Below, piece by piece: positions 60,357 through 64,000 of a DNA stretch of 64,000 nucleotides. The position numbers and the translations under genes are program-made. The number at the start of each line of letters is the position of its first letter. The first letter of the stretch is position 1. The notes under the pieces were generated by a model that saw only the letters and a list, made by a program, of their open reading frames with translations, did no database searches and was not told where the DNA came from. Origin of the DNA: Punica granatum (taxonomy: Eukaryota; Streptophyta; Magnoliopsida; Myrtales; Lythraceae); the NCBI RefSeq assembly GCF_007655135.1, contig NC_045130.1:37940605-38004604 (forward strand). Direction: 5' to 3'.

Positions 60357-62987
60357 ATGGGAGAATCTTCACAGACGAGGTTCCTGCAGGAGCTGGTGCT
60401 GTACGCGGCCAGCGCCGCCCTTAGCTGCCTCGTCCTGTTCGCCGGGCTCCGGCATCTCGACCCCAACCGTGAGTCATCCAAGAAAGCTCTGGAGCACAAG
60501 AAGGAGATTGCCAAACGCCTCGGCCGCCCTCTCGTCAACACCAACCCTTACGAGGTAAGGAAACATCGGAAACTGGATTTGAACTTCACAAGCTCGAGTC
60601 TTGCACTGATTTAGTTGGGACTCTTTTGACCTTTTGCTTTCTAATCAATTGCAGGATGTGATAGCATGTGATGTTGTCAATCCTGATCACATCGATGTCG
60701 AATTTGAATCCATCGGAGGACTAGAAACCGTCAAGCAAGCTCTTTTCGAGCTGGTGATTCTTCCGCTCAGGAGGCCTGACTTGTTCTCCCACGGGAAACT
60801 CCTCAGTCCACAGAAAGGCGTCCTGTTGTATGGACCTCCCGGTACTGGGAAGACCATGCTTGCCAAGGCTATTGCAAAGGAATCTGGGGCTGTTTTCATT
60901 AATGTGAGGATATCAAATTTGATGAGCAAATGGTTTGGAGATGCACAGAAGCTCGGTGAGTGAGTCCTTTCATGATGCTTCTCGGTATACAGTTCTTGCC
61001 GAAGACTGGAGTATGTGGGCGTGAAATTATATCTGGTCCCTCAATTATGTTATGATATTTGTATTTACAATGGTTTTTGAATGTGCGCTGATTACGATAT
61101 TCTGCAGTTTCTGCTGTATTTAGCCTGGCATACAAACTTCAGCCAGCAATAATATTTATTGATGAAGTAGATAGTTTTTTGGGTCAACGAAAAACTTCTG
61201 ATCACGAGGCATTGACAAACATGAAGACCGAGTTTATGGCCTTATGGGATGGTTTCACCACAGACCGTGAGTTCTTTTTCTCCATACACTGCAATGTTTG
61301 TGAAATGTGCACGTTCTTCCATAAGTATGGGAGGTTTCTTTCATCAACATGAATTCAGCTAGAGCTCTTTCCTCTATGATGTGCTGCAGAGAGTGCACGG
61401 GTAATGGTTCTTGCCGCAACTAATAGGCCTTCAGAACTCGATGAAGCAATACTACGCCGTTTTTCTCAAGCCTTTGAGATTGGGATGCCTGATCAAAGGG
61501 AGAGAGCTGCGATACTGAAGGTGATTTTGAAGGGTGAGAGGGTTGAAGACGATATCGATTTCGACTACTTGGCTAGCTTGTGCGAAGGGTACACTGGCTC
61601 TGACATTTTGGAGCTTTGCAAGAAAGCAGCCTATTTTCCCATCAGAGACCTACTAGAGGATGAGAAGAAGGGGCAGCGGTCTCGGGTGAGTTCTTCTATT
61701 GCCGATATGTGCACGATCTTTTTGTTTTGTGTTTGTCAATGTTTTGGGATTTGTCAACTTCTACCACTTCTGATTGTCCTAATAGAGACTTTGATAGCTT
61801 AAGCAGGACCAGAACCTTAGGCTCAAAGAGGTTCCTAGTTTACTCGTTTGAAAAATGCTTGTGTACATATACCTCTTCAGGTTTTTTGAAGAACCAACTT
61901 ATAATTCAGACAACCATTTTATGTACAATCCTGTGCTAGGATCGTTCAGTTGTGGGCACAAGATCCCCTATCAGTAAATGGTCACTTGAAGTATCCATTG
62001 GAGGTCCCAGAAAACATACTAGTGTGTTTGGTTTTAGAGTAGAGATGAGTTGAGTTTTGATTTTAATTAGTTTGTAATGATTGTGACGATAAATTATGAG
62101 AAAAAGTGTGAAAAAAGTACTGAATAGTTGAAAAAAAGTAATAATTGTATTGTTGAATTGTAGAAAAAGTAATGAATAGTTGAGAGAATTTATTATTAAA
62201 AATTGAATTGAATGGTTAAAAAAATTGAAGAAAAATGAAAAAGTAATAATTGTGTTGTTGACTTTTTGTAGTGAATATAGTTAAAATTAAAGTTAAAATC
62301 TTAAAATCAGATTGCGAAATCAAACGGGCCACCAATGAAGAGTCCCACATTAATTGCATCTCCATTTTTCAAGAAAAAGAAAATGGAAAACAGTAATCAA
62401 CTAGATAGACTTACCATTGTTCCATGTGCTCCTTCAATGACTGACTGAACTCACATATTTCTTTTCCTTTTCCTAATCCTATAATTACTCCTCCATTTAT
62501 TGACTCCCATCACCATAGAATCATTTCATGTTACTTCCGTTCATAAATCAGTGACATTTTTTAGAATATTAAAGTCATTATGTTAGGGATCTCATCTCAT
62601 GTATTCTTCTTTGATGCTATTGTACCGTATCTGCCCTGCTGCGCATTTCAGTCCAGATATTGAATGAATGTCTTGCCAAAAGTTGGTCTATTAAGCTTAT
62701 GTTAGTTAAGCTGTTGATGACCACTGACCACCTTTGATCTGAGATAATTAATTTTCTTTTTTCAGCCTCCGAGGCCGTTATCTCAAGCGGATTTGGAGAG
62801 AGTCCTTACCACCTCGAAGAAAACACGGGTCGCGGCGGGCGAGTACTCGGGTTTGACCTCTCGGTCTGCGAACTGGCCGACGATTAGAGACCCTGACGAT
62901 TACCCGGTACAAGCGGCCATTCAGGAGCTCTCTAGGCTTGTTCTTTCCCAAGTGATGAACCTTCAACCCGAATCACAGGACCCATGA
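60357..62987 (+). CDS. ATAD1/Msp1-type AAA ATPase (mitochondrial outer membrane)
   Basis: Five exons: 60357-60554, 60655-60955, 61108-61266, 61390-61685 and 62766-62987, with consistent phases, 391 residues. The N-terminal segment [19 protein letters not shown] is a single membrane anchor. Walker A is GPPGTGKT (residues 126-133), Walker B is IIFIDEVD (about 181-188), sensor 1 lies in VLAATNRP and the Arg finger in AILRRF. The C-terminal helical lid contains [20 protein letters not shown]. Msp1/ATAD1 enzymes extract mislocalised tail-anchored proteins from the mitochondrial outer membrane. Plant relatives (At5g53540 type) share the RYLDPNRE-like linker seen here as RHLDPNRES. The motif after the Arg finger is RRFSQAF, where relatives usually have RRxPxxF. 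Intron 4 (1080 bases) carries a MITE. The 3' end, PESQDP, is followed by a stop. Confidence 0.94.
62022..62330. mobile_element. MITE-like insertion in intron 4 of the ATAD1-like gene
   Basis: Ends GTGTGTTTGGTTTTAGAGT and the complement of AATCAAACGGGCC, with an AT-rich interior (GAGTTGAGTTTTGATTTTAA; repeated AAAAAGTAATAATTGT). It belongs with the GTTTGG-ended elements at 15667, 30071 and 55262. The target duplication was not resolved. Confidence 0.6.
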
Positions 62988-63371
62988 ATTCTAAACTTCA
63001 AAGCCTGAGCTTCTGTAGAAAATTGTAGCGGGATTATCCTGATAAGTTATCTCTTCCTGCAGTTCTCGTCCGAACTGTAGGAAACCAATCTCTTTCTAAT
63101 ATTCTATTCAATAGCCATTTAGTAGGGGCTTTCAGGTTTTGCTGAGGTAGGGCAATATTTCGTTTTTGATCTGCCCTTTCTCTTGATAGGATCATGTACC
63201 AACCAATCATATGACATCTATATATGTGACTCGATACGATATTTGAGATGTTTTGTGATGAGATAACTAGCTTATTGTAGAAAACTAACTTTGTTTTGGA
63301 TGCTTCGCTGTCTCCTTGACTTTGTATTATGAAGGATCAAATCAATGGGGGCTCTGATAGATTTTAATTAA

Positions 63372-63402
<31 letters not shown>

Positions 63403-64000
63403 GATAACCGAGCTTTAATCTCGGATCCCCATGGACCTCTCGCCCTCACATGGGAATGGGTGCATGCCATGCACGGTGGCTCACGCACGCGGTGTCCCTC
63501 GGAGAGTTCTTGCAGCAGAGAGCGGTTCAACCATTGCACCATCCTTTGGCGCGTGGCGGATGGCAAGACGTACTGAGCTACCTGTGCCGACTTGTTCACG
63601 GCCTCGTGTTTTGTTGGATATTTATTGATTTTCTGCTGTATGCTATGGACCATAGCTTGAAGCATCTATGAGCAACATTAACGTGTACTTAGGATATTGT
63701 GGGCTGACAAAAGCTTCGTTGTCGACAATGGTTTGCATTGGGTACAAGTTCAAATGCCTTTTTGTGTTGAAATTGTTGCCAACCATAATGCGGCCTTCTT
63801 TTTTTATTGCAATCAATCGTACGGCGCGAACACAGCCTCTTAGTGGGGCCAACGTCTGCCGGAGTAGCGGGAAGGACGACGTCATCCGAAGACGTGCCGT
63901 TAGTGTACCGACGCCAGGAGCGAGCAACCGACACCCGATCATCCCACTCACAGCCCCAGATCTCGCCACGTGTCCACCTTAGGTAAAATGAGCTTCACCT
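62988..64000. other. 3' flank and unassigned right end
   Basis: ATAD1-like 3' flank to about 63340. A SINE-like segment follows (63370-63610). From 63620 to the end no gene is recognised; the overlapping frames on both strands lack domains. Confidence 0.5.
63370..63610 (-). mobile_element. SINE-like element ending in (AG)n
   Basis: On the minus strand it begins with GGTAGCTCAGTACGTC, resembling a pol III A box, followed by GGTGCAATGGTTGAACCGC, resembling a weakened B box. It ends in a 28-base (AG)n tract, (TC)n at 63371-63398 on the plus strand. Simple-repeat tails occur in some plant SINEs. No target duplication was found, so the call is tentative. Confidence 0.35.

Overview
This window looks like nuclear chromosomal DNA from a flowering plant, most likely a woody eudicot. 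The genes have short exons with canonical GT-AG introns, and the coding regions are separated by AT-rich intergenic DNA full of microsatellites and small transposons. All gene families are plant-type: IQD, GRF with a miR396 site, FAR1, SAUR, HD-Zip I, S40 and PADRE/DUF4228. The species cannot be fixed from the sequence alone. Nothing bacterial, viral or organellar is evident, and there is no rRNA or CRISPR array.

Layout by region. 3.4-3.9 kb holds a PADRE/DUF4228 protein (+). 4.1-6.6 kb holds two decayed tandem copies of a chloroplast HSP21-like gene (-). 8.4-10.3 kb is an IQ67-domain calmodulin-binding protein (+), convergent with a growth-regulating factor (-, 10.9-13.1 kb) that carries a perfect miR396 site. 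13.1-20.9 kb is a gene desert with a three-level nest of transposons. 20.9-24.0 kb (-) reads as one six-exon gene joining an N-terminal coiled coil to a C-terminal FAR1 domain. 25.9-26.3 kb is a His-rich SAUR (-). 26.3-35.7 kb is a second desert with a 5'-truncated LINE interrupted by a Mutator-like MITE. 35.7-36.7 kb is an HD-Zip I factor of the ATHB7/12 type (+). 37.8-40.0 kb is a plastid aldo-keto reductase (+), tail to tail with the ubiquitin-eL40 fusion gene (-, 40.3-41.8 kb). 46.1-49.7 kb is a TBC RabGAP (+) with two candidate alternative first exons. 51.1-52.4 kb is cytochrome b5 (-). 52.8-54.0 kb and 58.8-60.0 kb are two about 1.2 kb elements with long terminal inverted repeats (Pack-MULE-like). 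57.2-57.7 kb is an S40 senescence regulator (+). 60.4-63.0 kb is an ATAD1/Msp1-type AAA ATPase (+).

The genes do not form a pathway; this is an ordinary plant gene neighbourhood. Several deal with stress, growth or senescence (HD-Zip I, S40, SAUR, GRF, IQD), and several are housekeeping genes (ubiquitin-eL40, cytochrome b5, ATAD1, AKR). Three of the housekeeping-like genes and the FAR1 gene have clusters of site II (TGGGCY) motifs upstream. The most interesting material is the layered transposon structure with readable target-site duplications, the coiled-coil/FAR1 fusion model, the two candidate TBC first exons, the degenerate HSP21 duplication, and the foldback with tRNA-like arms.

Exon boundaries were derived by hand from splice consensus, phase continuity and family conservation. 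No alignment or database search was run.
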